From positions 1 to 42,099 of the forward strand of contig JAEKNN010000018.1 of the NCBI GenBank assembly GCA_016464795.1: a DNA stretch of 42,099 nucleotides, in the 5' to 3' direction. This document shows positions 17,955 through 26,700 of this stretch, in pieces. Within the stretch, counting starts at the first letter, position 1. Every line of letters starts with the position of its first letter. The stretch is from Candidatus Amunia macphersoniae (GTDB taxonomy: Bacteria > Chloroflexota > Dormibacteria > Aeolococcales > Aeolococcaceae). Under the pieces are notes generated by a model, which saw only the letters and a program-made list of their open reading frames with translations, ran no database searches and had not been told where the DNA came from. Made by a program: the position numbers and the translations under genes.

Positions 17955-18354
17955 CCTCGACCCGCGTGGTGCAGTTGGTCAGCTCCTGCGACGCCTTGGT
18001 GTAGCGCACGAGGGTGGGGAAATCGCCGCGCAGCTTGAGCTGTCCGAGCATGATCCCCTTGGTCGCGTCCATCTCGTTCTTGGCGACCTTCTTCCAGCGC
18101 GAGTACGAACCGGTGATGACGTACTTGGCGGCCTCCGCGTCAGCGCGGGAGCAGATCGTCACGTCACGGGCTTCGCCGTGCCAGAGGTCGAGAAAGATGC
18201 CCATGTCGTCGGGCACCTTCTTGTCGGGCTCGGCGAGGACGACCAAGCCGACGGTGCCCTCCCAGTTGGCCGCAGCCTGCTTGTAGACGGGCGACTTGTT
18301 GATCTCCGCCTTGAAAGCCGCAGCCCACTCCGGGCTGTACGCGTCATATGCCAC
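17932..18354 (-). CDS. SCP2 sterol-binding-like domain protein
   Basis: Soluble protein of 140 residues with the pattern of SCP2-type lipid-binding domains. It has an amphipathic N-terminal helix (EWAAAFKAEINKSP), then a beta-rich core with DVTICSRADAEAAKYVITG, then KLRGDFPTLVRYTKASQEL, the typical 'gkLkg..p.l.ry' tail. The family binds acyl-CoAs, sterols or other lipids; no enzymatic residue is expected. The GTG at 18354 is the start because AAGGAG sits 8 nt upstream. It has no operon partner; it converges on the GT87 gene with a 23-base overlap. Confidence 0.75.
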   Translation of the reverse strand: MAYDAYSPEWAAAFKAEINKSPVYKQAAANWEGTVGLVVLAEPDKKVPDDMGIFLDLWHGEARDVTICSRADAEAAKYVITGSYSRWKKVAKNEMDATKGIMLGQLKLRGDFPTLVRYTKASQELTNCTTRVEVNWPDES

Positions 18355-18424
18355 GGTTCGATCTCCTTCGACGTCCTTGAGGGGTGGCTGATTATGGTCC
18401 AGAGGCTGCCGGCCGGGCCGCGGC

Positions 18425-18919
18425 TCAGGGCGTCGGCGTCGCGCCCAGAGGCGGCGCGGTGCTCAAGCCGAGGTCCCGCCGCAGCGCGGCGACGGCAGCG
18501 GCGAGTCGTGAGTCGTCCTGCTCGATGGCGCTGAAATCGGCCGAGTCGGCCTGAGGGTTCGCTGAGGCGGCAAACGCCTGCTCCTCGGCGATGACCTTCT
18601 TGTCGATGGCGACGAGCGCATTGGCGTCCGCCTGAGCGTCAGATGGAAACGTGATCGCCAGCAGCGCGTTCTCGTAGGTCTGCTCGACCGCCGCCAGACC
18701 GCTGGAGCACGCCTTCAGCGAGGGGTTGTCCGACCTGGTGCAGGGGCCGGCCTGGAGGCTCGCCTTGGCCGCGTTGGCAGTGGCTGCGGCGGCGGTGTAT
18801 GCCTGAGCCGCGGCCGCCCGGACACGAGGGTCGACGGACGCCGACGGCGTGGATGGCGGCGGGCTCGACCCGCATCCGCACACGCACAGGAGGGCTGCCA
18901 GAAGCAGAGCGCGGCGCAT
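18425..18919 (-). CDS. Predicted lipoprotein, unknown function
   Basis: Predicted lipoprotein of 164 residues. A short signal peptide (MRRALLLAALLCVCGC) ends in a lipobox-like VCGC with Cys16 as the likely lipidation site. A Ser/Pro-rich linker (SSPPPSTPSASVD) and an Ala-rich helical body follow. The body has two further Cys residues (in GPCTRSD and KACSSG) that could form a disulfide. I recognise no family. It lies between the SCP2-like gene and the GNAT gene on the same strand; the 21 bp gap upstream suggests it could be read through from the GNAT operon. Confidence 0.65.
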   Translation of the reverse strand: MRRALLLAALLCVCGCGSSPPPSTPSASVDPRVRAAAAQAYTAAAATANAAKASLQAGPCTRSDNPSLKACSSGLAAVEQTYENALLAITFPSDAQADANALVAIDKKVIAEEQAFAASANPQADSADFSAIEQDDSRLAAAVAALRRDLGLSTAPPLGATPTP

Positions 18920-18940
18920 GACCGGGCATGGTAGTCGTGC

Positions 18941-19444
18941 TCAGTTCATCGCCCACCCGGCCTGCGCGCCGCTGTGCACCATGCGGAACTCGAGACGGTC
19001 GGGGGTATCCGGCGCCATCGGCTGCACCTCGCCAGTCCGGACGAAGCCGTGGCGCGCGTACAGCAGCTCAGCGTGACGGTTGTCCCTGGCCACCCACAAT
19101 CCGACCTCGGGAAGGCCCTCGCCGGCGGCCCACTCGATGATCGCCCCCACCAGCAGGTTGCCGGCACCCGAGCCCCGCGCGGAGGGGTGCACCCACATCG
19201 AGACCAGCTCCGGGCCACCGTCCTCAGGGAAGGCGGCGACCAGGCCGATGTCGCGGCCGTCGACGCTCGCCAGGTAGCACGCCCCGTCGCGGAGCCGCTG
19301 GCGCCAGCCCTCCTCCGTCACCGTCAGCGCCTCGGCGGTGGTGGTGGTGAATGCGTACGGAGCATCGGCCAGCGCGCTGAGGCGGACAGCCCGGTACTCC
19401 CGCCACTCGTCGGGGGTGGCCCGACGCACCGTCGGCGCTGTCAC
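18941..19444 (-). CDS. GNAT family N-acetyltransferase
   Basis: Acetyl-CoA-dependent N-acetyltransferase of 167 residues. Seen: VRRATPDEWREYRAVRLSAL (first strand and helix), VSMWVHPSARGSGAGNLLV (motif A, the pantetheine/pyrophosphate loop) and VARDNRHAELLYARHGFVRTG (motif B). The GTG at 19444 overlaps the stop of the MFS gene as GTGA, so it is coupled to the exporter. The ArsR-MFS-GNAT order suggests a detoxification or resistance cassette in which one small molecule is exported and acetylated. That is inference; no substrate can be named. Confidence 0.88.
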   Translation of the reverse strand: MTAPTVRRATPDEWREYRAVRLSALADAPYAFTTTTAEALTVTEEGWRQRLRDGACYLASVDGRDIGLVAAFPEDGGPELVSMWVHPSARGSGAGNLLVGAIIEWAAGEGLPEVGLWVARDNRHAELLYARHGFVRTGEVQPMAPDTPDRLEFRMVHSGAQAGWAMN

Positions 19445-20697
19445 GGCTCGACGGTCAGCGTGCGCAGGTGCGGCACCGGCGATCGGATCAACCAGAGCAC
19501 GCCGAGCAGGCCGCCGGCGGCGGCAATCCACAGCGTCGCGCGCAGCCCGATGGTGGTGCCGAGCAGGCCGCCGGCCAGGGCGCCCACCGGTCGCAGGCCG
19601 TAGTTGATGGTGCTGTAGGCGCCCGCGACCCGGGCGCGCAGCGGGGCTGGGATGGTGGCCGCGAAAATGGCCCCGATGGTGATGTCGAGCATCACGACGC
19701 CCACACCGCTGCCGAACTCGGCCGCAACCAGGAGCACCAGGATGGTCACCTTCCCCGCGCCTGACGCCGCTGGGATGAGAAAGGCGGGCGCGGGAAAGAG
19801 CACGCAGCTGAGGGTGAAGGCGCCGCCGACACCGATGCGGCGGCTGACCCGCGCAGTCAGGGCTGCACCGATCACAGCGCCCACCGCCCCCACGCCCAGG
19901 ACCAATCCCAGCTCGGCTGGATCGACCCCGAGGTCATGGGTCACGTAGAGGATGAAGATGGCCGCGACCACGAAGTTGAACACGTTGATGGTCGCGGTGG
20001 CACCGAGCAGCGTCCGCACCGTGGGCGAGTGCGCAATGAATCGTGCCCCCTCGGTGAGGTGACCGCGCCCGCCGGGAGCAACCGCGGGCTCCAGTGGCTG
20101 AATTCGCCGGAGGAACAGTGCCGAGACGAGGAATGAGACGGCGTCGGTGAGAATCGCCAGCGGTGCGCTGAGCAGCTGGACGAGGATCCCACCCCCGCTC
20201 TGGCCGAAGACGAAGGAGAGCGCCCGGCTCCCATGGAGCAGTGAGTTGGCGTCCACGTAGTCGGCAGGGGCGACGATGGAGGCGAAGACTGTGCTCTGGG
20301 CCACGTTGAAGAGCACGCTGGCGCAACCGACGGCGAACGTCACCGCGTACAGCTGGGTCAGGGTGAGCGCGGCGAACGCGTAGGCGATGGGGATGGTGGC
20401 CAGGAGCACGGCGCGAACCACGTCCGCGACCAGCATGGTCCGGCGGCGCCGGCCCCGTCTGTCGACCCATCCGCCGGCAAGCACCGAGAACAGCAGGCTC
20501 GGGGCCAGCCCGGCGGCGGTGAGGTAGCCGGTCTCCGCGGCACCGGCGTGGAGGACGAGGATCGCCGTCAGCGGCAGTGCCAGGACGCTGACCTGGTCGC
20601 CGAACAGGGAGATGGTCTGCCCCGTCCAATAGCGCCGAAACGGCGTCTGCCGCAGCAGCACGGGGACGAGGCGCGACCTGGTTGGAGGTCGGGTCAC
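19441..20697 (-). CDS. MFS exporter (EntS/MFS_3-like)
   Basis: Twelve-helix major facilitator of 418 residues, like the EntS/multidrug MFS_3 group. Seen: FRRYWTGQTISLFGDQVSVLALPL at the N-terminus, the loop 2-3 motif GGWVDRRGRRRRTMLVADVVRA, SLLHGSRALSFVFGQSGGG, and LGVDPAELGLVLGVGAVGAV opening the second half. The GTG at 20697 shares GTGA with the ArsR stop. It is the central gene of a three-gene minus-strand operon under a consensus promoter at 21309-21337. Exported compound unknown; drug or siderophore export is typical of the group. Confidence 0.9.
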   Translation of the reverse strand: MTRPPTRSRLVPVLLRQTPFRRYWTGQTISLFGDQVSVLALPLTAILVLHAGAAETGYLTAAGLAPSLLFSVLAGGWVDRRGRRRRTMLVADVVRAVLLATIPIAYAFAALTLTQLYAVTFAVGCASVLFNVAQSTVFASIVAPADYVDANSLLHGSRALSFVFGQSGGGILVQLLSAPLAILTDAVSFLVSALFLRRIQPLEPAVAPGGRGHLTEGARFIAHSPTVRTLLGATATINVFNFVVAAIFILYVTHDLGVDPAELGLVLGVGAVGAVIGAALTARVSRRIGVGGAFTLSCVLFPAPAFLIPAASGAGKVTILVLLVAAEFGSGVGVVMLDITIGAIFAATIPAPLRARVAGAYSTINYGLRPVGALAGGLLGTTIGLRATLWIAAAGGLLGVLWLIRSPVPHLRTLTVEP

Positions 20698-21302
20698 GCG
20701 GGCCGCTTGGGTACGCCGGCTGGTGGCGCTTCTGGGAAGGCCACCTGGAGGAAGGTGACATGCCGTGCGCCCTCTGGGCGCAGTCGCGGATCGTGAGTGC
20801 GTTCGGCGTAGCGTCCGATGAGCGCTTCCAGGTGCTCGCCCAGGGCGGCGAGCTCGGCGGCGGTGAGGTAGAGGATGGCGTCGCCGAAGAGGGCGGCCTG
20901 CTGCCACTCCTCCGGTTCGCTCTGGCGCCTGTCGAGGTAGGCGACGGTTGCGGCACGGTAGCGGTCCGCGAGCACGGTGCTCAACTGCGTCGCCGCTGCC
21001 GCCTGTTGGGGATCCGCAGATACCGAGGGCCACGAGGTGGACCGCGCTGTGGCCCGCCAGGGCCGGCGGCGCCCGGTGCTACCGCCTGCCTCGGCCACCA
21101 GTCCGTACTTGGCCAGCTGGCGAAGGTGGAACGAGCACGATGCCGCACTCTCGCCCAGGCACTGCCCCGCTTGGGTTGCCGTCAGCGGCCCCTCGCGCCG
21201 CAGCAGCCCGATCAACGCCAGGCGCAGCGGATGGGCCAGCCCGCGCAGGGCGCGAGGGTCGGTGACCTCGAATGTTGGGCGCCCTCCGGGCGGTTCTGGC
21301 AT
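20694..21302 (-). CDS. ArsR-family winged-helix regulator
   Basis: Transcription regulator of 202 residues. The N-terminal winged helix is clear: DPRALRGLAHPLRLALIGLL, then the recognition region TATQAGQCLGESAASCSFHLRQL and AKYGLVAEAGG. The C-terminal half is helical with no metal-binding Cys/His cluster, so it is more likely a ligand- or partner-responsive HTH_20-type repressor than a metal sensor. It is the first gene of the operon with the MFS exporter (GTGA overlap). A perfect 14-base palindrome lies inside its own promoter, so autoregulation is likely. The ATG at 21302 is at the predicted transcription start, giving a leaderless message. Confidence 0.88.
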   Translation of the reverse strand: MPEPPGGRPTFEVTDPRALRGLAHPLRLALIGLLRREGPLTATQAGQCLGESAASCSFHLRQLAKYGLVAEAGGSTGRRRPWRATARSTSWPSVSADPQQAAAATQLSTVLADRYRAATVAYLDRRQSEPEEWQQAALFGDAILYLTAAELAALGEHLEALIGRYAERTHDPRLRPEGARHVTFLQVAFPEAPPAGVPKRPA

Positions 21303-21308
21303 GGTTGA

Positions 21309-21337
21309 AAGATAGCTTTCGAAAGCTTCCTTGTCAA
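21309..21337 (-). promoter_or_regulatory. Consensus promoter of the ArsR-MFS-GNAT operon
   Basis: On the minus strand TTGACA (21332-21337, perfect -35), a 17-base spacer and TATCTT (21309-21314, -10) are followed by six bases and then the ArsR ATG. The predicted transcription start therefore falls on the start codon. This is one of the two best sigma70-type promoters in the window. Confidence 0.8.
21314..21327. promoter_or_regulatory. Palindromic operator inside the ArsR promoter
   Basis: AGCTTTCGAAAGCT is a perfect 14-base palindrome filling most of the spacer between -35 and -10. A dimeric regulator bound here would block RNA polymerase, so autorepression by the adjacent ArsR-family protein is the simplest reading. 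It also lies 69 bases from the divergent VOC gene, which could share the control. Confidence 0.7.
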
Positions 21338-21395
21338 GCCATGCTACGACTCTCTTCAGTCAAGCCCTGAATCGCCAGTGTGCCACCATCAGGAG

Positions 21396-21761
21396 ATGGG
21401 TGTTCGCGGCATCGACCATGTGCAACTCGCCATGCCACCTGGCCAGGAGCACCAGGCAACCGAGTTCTACGAGGGCTTGCTCGGCATCCCCCGGGTGGCC
21501 AAGCCGGCCAACCTGGCCAGCCGCGGCGGCTGCTGGTTCGAGCTCGGCACCGCCAGGATCCATCTCGGGGTGGAGCCCGACTTCCGGCCCGCCAAGAAGG
21601 CGCACCCGGCGCTGCTGGTCGATGGACTGGACGGCCTCGTCGCCCGCCTTCAGCGGGGCGGCTGGGCGGTGCGCGAGGACGAACCGCTGGAGGGGTACCA
21701 GCGGGTGTACGTGGACGACCCGTTCGGGAACCGCATCGAGCTCATGGAGCCGGTGCGCTGA
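21396..21761 (+). CDS. VOC-family protein (glyoxalase/bleomycin-resistance fold)
   Basis: Small VOC-fold protein of 121 residues. Seen: MGVRGIDHVQLAMPPGQEHQ, FYEGLLGIPRV, CWFELGTARIHLGVEP, ALLVDGLDGLVARL and VDDPFGNRIELMEP. This is the normal two beta-alpha-beta repeat of glyoxalase/bleomycin-resistance proteins, with potential metal ligands His (IDHV), His (IHLGVE) and Glu (IELME). I prefer the ATG at 21396, which matches the family N-terminus; a GTG at 21378 is possible. It diverges from the ArsR operon across the operator, so it could belong to the same resistance response. Substrate unknown. Its end overlaps the convergent SRPBCC gene by 20 bases. Confidence 0.85.
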   Translation: MGVRGIDHVQLAMPPGQEHQATEFYEGLLGIPRVAKPANLASRGGCWFELGTARIHLGVEPDFRPAKKAHPALLVDGLDGLVARLQRGGWAVREDEPLEGYQRVYVDDPFGNRIELMEPVR

Positions 21762-22182
21762 ACAACTCCCGGAGGCGGTCAAGGCTGTCCAGCTCGGTCG
21801 CCATCTGGCGGCGGGTCAGCCCGGTCAGGCCGGGCATCAGGCCGCGAGGCGTGAGGCTGAGCTCGAGCGTCACCACCGTCTCGCCCGCCGCCGGCTCGGT
21901 GAGCGTGTATTCCCCCGACCCCTTCATCGGCCCCGACACGAGCACGAAGGCGAATCGGTGGGGCGGCTCGCACGCAGTCACCCGGTACTCGAGCTCCAGC
22001 AGGCGACCCCCGGCCCCGCGCGTCACCTGACGCCAAACACTGCCCGCCCCTCCCTCGCCAGACACAACGACCATCTCGGTGATGTGCCCTCGCCAGGTGG
22101 GGTTTCGGGTGCCGTCGGCGATGTGCTCGAACACCAGGCCGGCCGGCCTGGCAACGGTGACGCTGTAGCTCCCCGCCAGCAT
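21742..22182 (-). CDS. SRPBCC (polyketide cyclase/START-like) protein
   Basis: SRPBCC-fold protein of 146 residues. Seen: SYSVTVARPAGLVFEHIADGTRNPTWRG at the start, the usual hydrophobic-cavity beginning, then YRVTACEPPHRFAFVL, GSGEYTLTEPAAGETVVTLEL, and a long C-terminal helix. Such proteins bind a hydrophobic ligand; no catalytic residue can be picked. It starts 7 bp after the stop of ABC ATPase 1, so it is probably the last gene of the ABC exporter operon. Whether it helps the exporter is unknown. Confidence 0.8.
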   Translation of the reverse strand: MLAGSYSVTVARPAGLVFEHIADGTRNPTWRGHITEMVVVSGEGGAGSVWRQVTRGAGGRLLELEYRVTACEPPHRFAFVLVSGPMKGSGEYTLTEPAAGETVVTLELSLTPRGLMPGLTGLTRRQMATELDSLDRLRELFSAPAP

Positions 22183-22189
22183 GATCGGC

Positions 22190-22903
22190 TCAGGTCCGGG
22201 CCACGCCCGGCGGTGACGGTGCTGGGGTCGGGGCCGCGGTCAGCCGGCCGTCCTCCATGCCGACCACCCGGTCGGCGAACTCGACAGCCACGCGGTCGTG
22301 GGTGGCCATCAGCACCGCGGTGCCGGCGCTCGACACCTCGCGCAGGAGCACCATGATGCCCCCGGCCGTCTCGCTGTCGAGCTGCGCGGTTGGCTCGTCG
22401 GCGATGACCAGCGGCGGCCGCTTGGCCAGGGCCCGAGCCAGAGCCACGCGTTGCTGCTCACCGCCGGACAGCTCGGCGGCCGTGTGAAAGCGCCGCGCCC
22501 GAAGCCCGACCCTGGCCAGCGCCTCGACAGCTCGGTCCTCCAGGTCGGCGTCGTCGACGCCGGCAAGACGCAGTGACAGCTGGACGTTCTCCTGCGCTGT
22601 GAGCAGGGGGATCAATCCGGACGTCTGGAACACCCAGCCCACCGACCGCTGCAGAAAGCGGTCGCGCTGGCGCCCGGTGAGTGCCTCGACGACCTCTCCG
22701 GCAACGCTGACGGTGCCGCTGTCGGGACGATCGAGGCCGCCAACAAGGCTCAGCAGGGTGGTCTTGCCCGCGCCGGAACGGCCGAGCACCATCACCAGCT
22801 CGCCGGCGGCGACTGTGATGTCGGCACCATCGACAGCGCGCACCACGATTCCGCCGGAGCTGAACTGGCGGACCAGGCCGGACGCCACCACCACATCAGT
22901 CAC
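22190..22903 (-). CDS. ABC transporter ATPase (MacB/LolD type)
   Basis: ATP-binding subunit of 237 residues with every canonical motif: Walker A GRSGAGKTT, Q-loop WVFQTSGLIP, signature LSGGEQQRVALA, Walker B PLVIADEPTAQLD and the H-loop ATHDR. It belongs to the MacB/LolD/FtsE-like group that works with FtsX-type permeases. The GTG at 22903 overlaps the end of the other ATPase gene by 8 bases, so permease, ATPase 2, ATPase 1 and the SRPBCC protein form one operon. It should supply the catalytically competent half of an asymmetric ATPase pair, because ATPase 2 has a degenerate signature motif. Substrate unknown. Confidence 0.93.
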   Translation of the reverse strand: MTDVVVASGLVRQFSSGGIVVRAVDGADITVAAGELVMVLGRSGAGKTTLLSLVGGLDRPDSGTVSVAGEVVEALTGRQRDRFLQRSVGWVFQTSGLIPLLTAQENVQLSLRLAGVDDADLEDRAVEALARVGLRARRFHTAAELSGGEQQRVALARALAKRPPLVIADEPTAQLDSETAGGIMVLLREVSSAGTAVLMATHDRVAVEFADRVVGMEDGRLTAAPTPAPSPPGVART

Positions 22904-23756
22904 TCACATCCCCCTCGGCGCGAAGGATCGAGATCCGGTCGTCGTCGAGGTGGAGGCGGACCCGTCCGGTCAGCCCCAACCTCTCCACATACGCACGGGG
23001 CAGCTGGATGCGGCCGGCGCGATCCATGATGGCGAGCTCGTCGTTGACCAGCTCGCCTTGGCGCTCGACCCACCGTCGCTCACTGCTGGTGCGGCCGTCG
23101 CGGATCATCACCACCCTGTCGACGTAGGTCTCGAGCTGAGGATCGTGGGTGACCATGACCGCCGCGGCGCCCTGCTCGCGCAGCACAGCTGTGAGATCGG
23201 TGAGCACCTGGCCGGCCGCGGCGGTGTCGAGCTCGGCGGTGGGCTCGTCCGCGAGCAGCAGGCGCGGGCGGTTGGCCAGAGCGATGGCCAGGGCCAGCCG
23301 CTGGTTCTCGTGTCCAGCCAGGTCGGACGGGCGGCGCGACAACCGCTGGCCAAGTCCCAGCTGGTCGAGCAGCTGCGCGGCCATCCGAGCCCGGTACCGT
23401 GGCGGCCCGGTCAGGGTCGCGGCCTGGACGTTCTCTACAGCGGTGAGATAGGGGGCGACGTTGCCCATGGCGTGCTGGAGCACGTAGCCAACGGTCTCGC
23501 GGCGGTAGCGCTCGCGCTCCGACTGGCCAAGACGGTTGAGGTCGTGGTCGGCGACCCGCACCACCCCGGCGGTGGGCCGCTCCATGCCCGCGAGGATGTT
23601 CATCAAGGTCGTCTTGCCGCTGCCACTGCGGCCGGCGATGGCCACCATCTCGCCCGGAGCAACCTCGAGGTCGAGCCCCTGCAGGGCCACCACCTCGAGC
23701 CGCTCAGCCTTGTAGATGTGCACCAGGCCCTCGCACCGCACCATCGACGTGCTCAT
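22896..23756 (-). CDS. ABC ATPase with degenerate signature and AbrB-like C-terminal tail
   Basis: ATP-binding protein of 286 residues. Walker A GRSGSGKTT (~42-50), Q-loop YVLQHAMGN, Walker B LLLADEPTAELD and the H-loop MVTHD are intact. The signature reads DLAGHENQRLALA where LSGGQ is expected. After the ATPase domain (~residue 235) comes a ~45-residue tail, LAIMDRAGRIQLPRAYVERL then GRVRLHLDDDRISI. This has the beta-strand pattern of AbrB/MazE-type swapped-hairpin domains (D..GRI.LP...R..LGL). The ATG at 23756 overlaps the permease stop as ATGA. It likely pairs with the adjacent canonical ATPase under the FtsX-like permease. The tail could be a dimerisation or regulatory module; DNA binding is possible but unproven. 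Confidence 0.88.
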   Translation of the reverse strand: MSTSMVRCEGLVHIYKAERLEVVALQGLDLEVAPGEMVAIAGRSGSGKTTLMNILAGMERPTAGVVRVADHDLNRLGQSERERYRRETVGYVLQHAMGNVAPYLTAVENVQAATLTGPPRYRARMAAQLLDQLGLGQRLSRRPSDLAGHENQRLALAIALANRPRLLLADEPTAELDTAAAGQVLTDLTAVLREQGAAAVMVTHDPQLETYVDRVVMIRDGRTSSERRWVERQGELVNDELAIMDRAGRIQLPRAYVERLGLTGRVRLHLDDDRISILRAEGDVSD

Positions 23757-26700
23757 GCCAGGGACCTGATTGTGGCCATGACGTCGACGCGCGAACCGGT
23801 GGCCGCCACCAGCCGGCCCACCACCAGCGAGATCGCACCCGTGCCCACCACCACGGCCACCAGGGTCACCGGGTCGAGGCGCACGACGCTCGCCGGGGTG
23901 AGATCCTCCGCCAACGTGCCCAGATGGAAGATTGGCAGCACCGCCCAGGCGAGCGCGAGCCCGATCGCGGTTCCGGCCGCCAGCGCTGTGATCAGGACGA
24001 CCAGCTGCTCGGCCACGATGGAGCGCCGTATCAGCGACTGGGGGACGCCGTTGGCGCGCATGATCGCGAACTGGGTGGTGCGACCTCGCGCAGCGGCGAG
24101 GAAGTGCAGGGCAAAGCCGATAACCACCACGGCGAGGGCGACGATGAAGCCCAGCCCCAGCTCGTCGCGGAGGCCCAGCCGCAGCGGATCGGCGACAGCC
24201 TGAGCCTCGACATCGGCGCGCAGGAAGGTCTGGCGCAGGTTGGAGTCGGCGGCGAACTTCTCGGCCACCGCCGTGGGATTGCCACCGGAGCTGGACCAGA
24301 GCTCGTTGGGCCACGGGCCGGTCGCGCCGGCGTTGCCGAGGCGGCCGAGGAATGAGGTCATTGGCACGACCACCAGCGACTCTCGTTGTGGGTAGTAGGT
24401 GGGGAACTCGTCGAAGGTGGCCACCGGCACCAGCTGCACGTCGACTGTGTCGATGTGCAGCGGAAAGCTCTGGCCGATGCTGAGCCCCAGGTCCGCCATC
24501 GTGCGGCTCGCCAGCAGGACGGGCAACGGGCGCCGCGACGGGGGTGGCGCGAGACGGATCTCCTGGAGATCGATGGGGACGTTCGCAGACGGTCGCCCGT
24601 TCCTGCTGTGGAGTGCGCTGGGAACCACCGCGGCCGCGGCCGGGTCCGGCGCGAATGCCTCCTGCCACCATCCGTCGCTGGTGGCAAAGCGCTCGATGAC
24701 GGCGCCGCTGTCGGTGCGCAGGTCCTGAAGGGCGACATCGCCACCGGTGCGAGCCCCGGTGGGCACGATGCGCAGCCCGCGCAGGCGGACCGGGTAGACG
24801 ATCCGCGCCTGCGCCGTGGTCAGGGACGCCGACAGGTCGCTCCATCCCACGGTGCCGAGGGTTCCCAGGCTGAGCACGGCGACGCGGCCGCCGGCGTCGG
24901 TGAGTTGCGCCTCCAGGCGGGCGTCCACCCCCGAGCTGTAGACGCTCACCGAGAGCGTGCGCGGCGTGCCCGCCACCAGCAGCCCGTCGGGATCTGACGC
25001 ATCCATCTGCGAGGTCAGCGATGGCAGCGGCGCAGCGGCGAAGTCGCTGCGTCTGTAAGCGACGTCCCAAAAGCCCTGGCCCTGGATTCCCAGGATGGTG
25101 GCGTCGATGCCGGACCGCCCCGGCCTGCCCGTGGCGCGGAACACCTGCGCGGAACGCACCCCCGCCGGCAGCGTTGTCGACACCTGGTCGAGCGCGGGGG
25201 GCGAGGCGGCCGACGGGAAGACCCCGCGGACGTCGGCGCCCACCTGGTAGTCGGCACGGTCGAGCGCGCTGGCGCGATCACTCGCCACATAGGTGCTCGC
25301 GAAGATGCCCACCGCCGTTGCCAGCGTCACCAGCAGACACAGCCGCGAGTACTGGGCGGGATCACGCTCGACCTGCCAGCGGGCGAGGCGACCGCCCAAT
25401 GACCGGGTGATCGTCAGCGCGCGGGCGGCCACGCCCACCAGGCGCAGCGAGGCGAACGCGAGCAACCCCACCGCGAGCACCGGCAGCGCCAGGACCACGA
25501 CGCTGGTCTGCCCGTTGCCGCTGGTCGGGTCCGCACCTCCAAGCCGCACGAAGCCCAGGATGGCCAGCCCCACCGCGGCGAGCACGAGGTCCAGCGCGCG
25601 GCGGCGCCAGCCGCGACGTTGCGTGCCCGACCGCGCAGGCCGCCTCTGCGCCAGCTCTGGGCCACTGCGGATTGCCGCCAGGGTCCCCAGGATGACCAGG
25701 AAGATTCCGGCCGCGACCAGCGTCGGCACCGCGGCGCCGGCCAGCCGTTGCCGGCCCAGACCCGCGCCAACGGAGGCCGACGTCGCCACCGCGGAGACGA
25801 TCAGGGCCGCGGCAATGACAGCGACCGGCACCGCCAGCACCAGCAGGATCGCGAACTGCACGGTGTGCAGCGCAGCCACGCGAGCCCGCGACCAGCCCCG
25901 CGCCCGCCAGAGCGCGGCCAGCGGGGCATGTCCCTGGATGAACTGGAGCGCCGCAAATCCCATCGCGGCGAGCGCGACCACCAGGAGCCCGAACGCGGTG
26001 ACCAGGGTCGGGCCTGCGGCGGCACGCTGGCGGCTGAGGAAGCCGGCGATGGTTGTGTCCAACCCTGACACGAACACATCGTTGCTCGACACGCTGTAGT
26101 AGCCGCGGAGATCGTTGACGCCGGCCACGATTCGGCCTGTGTCGGCACCGCTGATGCGGTCGGTGCGGGGGACGTACTGCTGCTCGGCGCTGCCCATCGC
26201 ATCCGGCATCTGAGCGAGTATCTGGAAGAAGCTGTCGTGGCCGGCGGAGACATCGGTCTCCGGGACGTGTCCTGCCCAGTAGGCGTCGTTGACGTCGTTG
26301 GGCAGCCAGGTGGCGGCGATGCGCCCGCACCAGATCTCGGGGGGAGGGTGGCCCCTGAAGGGACCGACGGTCACTGTCGCGAGGTAGTTGAAGCAGTACT
26401 CACTGCCCACCTTGATGTCCAGCGGAGTGCCGAGGTCATCGGTGGCGCGTGCAGACACCGTAAGTGGCCAGTCGTTGCCGGCCCGCGTGTCCGCCGGCCA
26501 CCGGCCCGCCACGAGGTGCACATGGTCACGTATCCCCGCGTAGGAGACGACCGATGGGTTCCAGGTGACGGGCGGCCCCTGCAGCACCGAGTCGATGGTC
26601 CGGACGGTGACAGTTGACGAGCGGCTGAACTGGGCACCGGCGGTCACCGCATCTCCGAGACGGCCGCGCACTCGGGTGGCGGTCTGGCGCTGGAAGGCGT

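Noticed and set aside
23757..25070. N-terminal extension of ABC ATPase 2 to 724 residues
   Set aside because: It lies opposite frame to the permease coding sequence and is low-complexity Arg/Gly-rich. The ATG at 23756 gives the normal ATPase N-terminus and an ATGA overlap.
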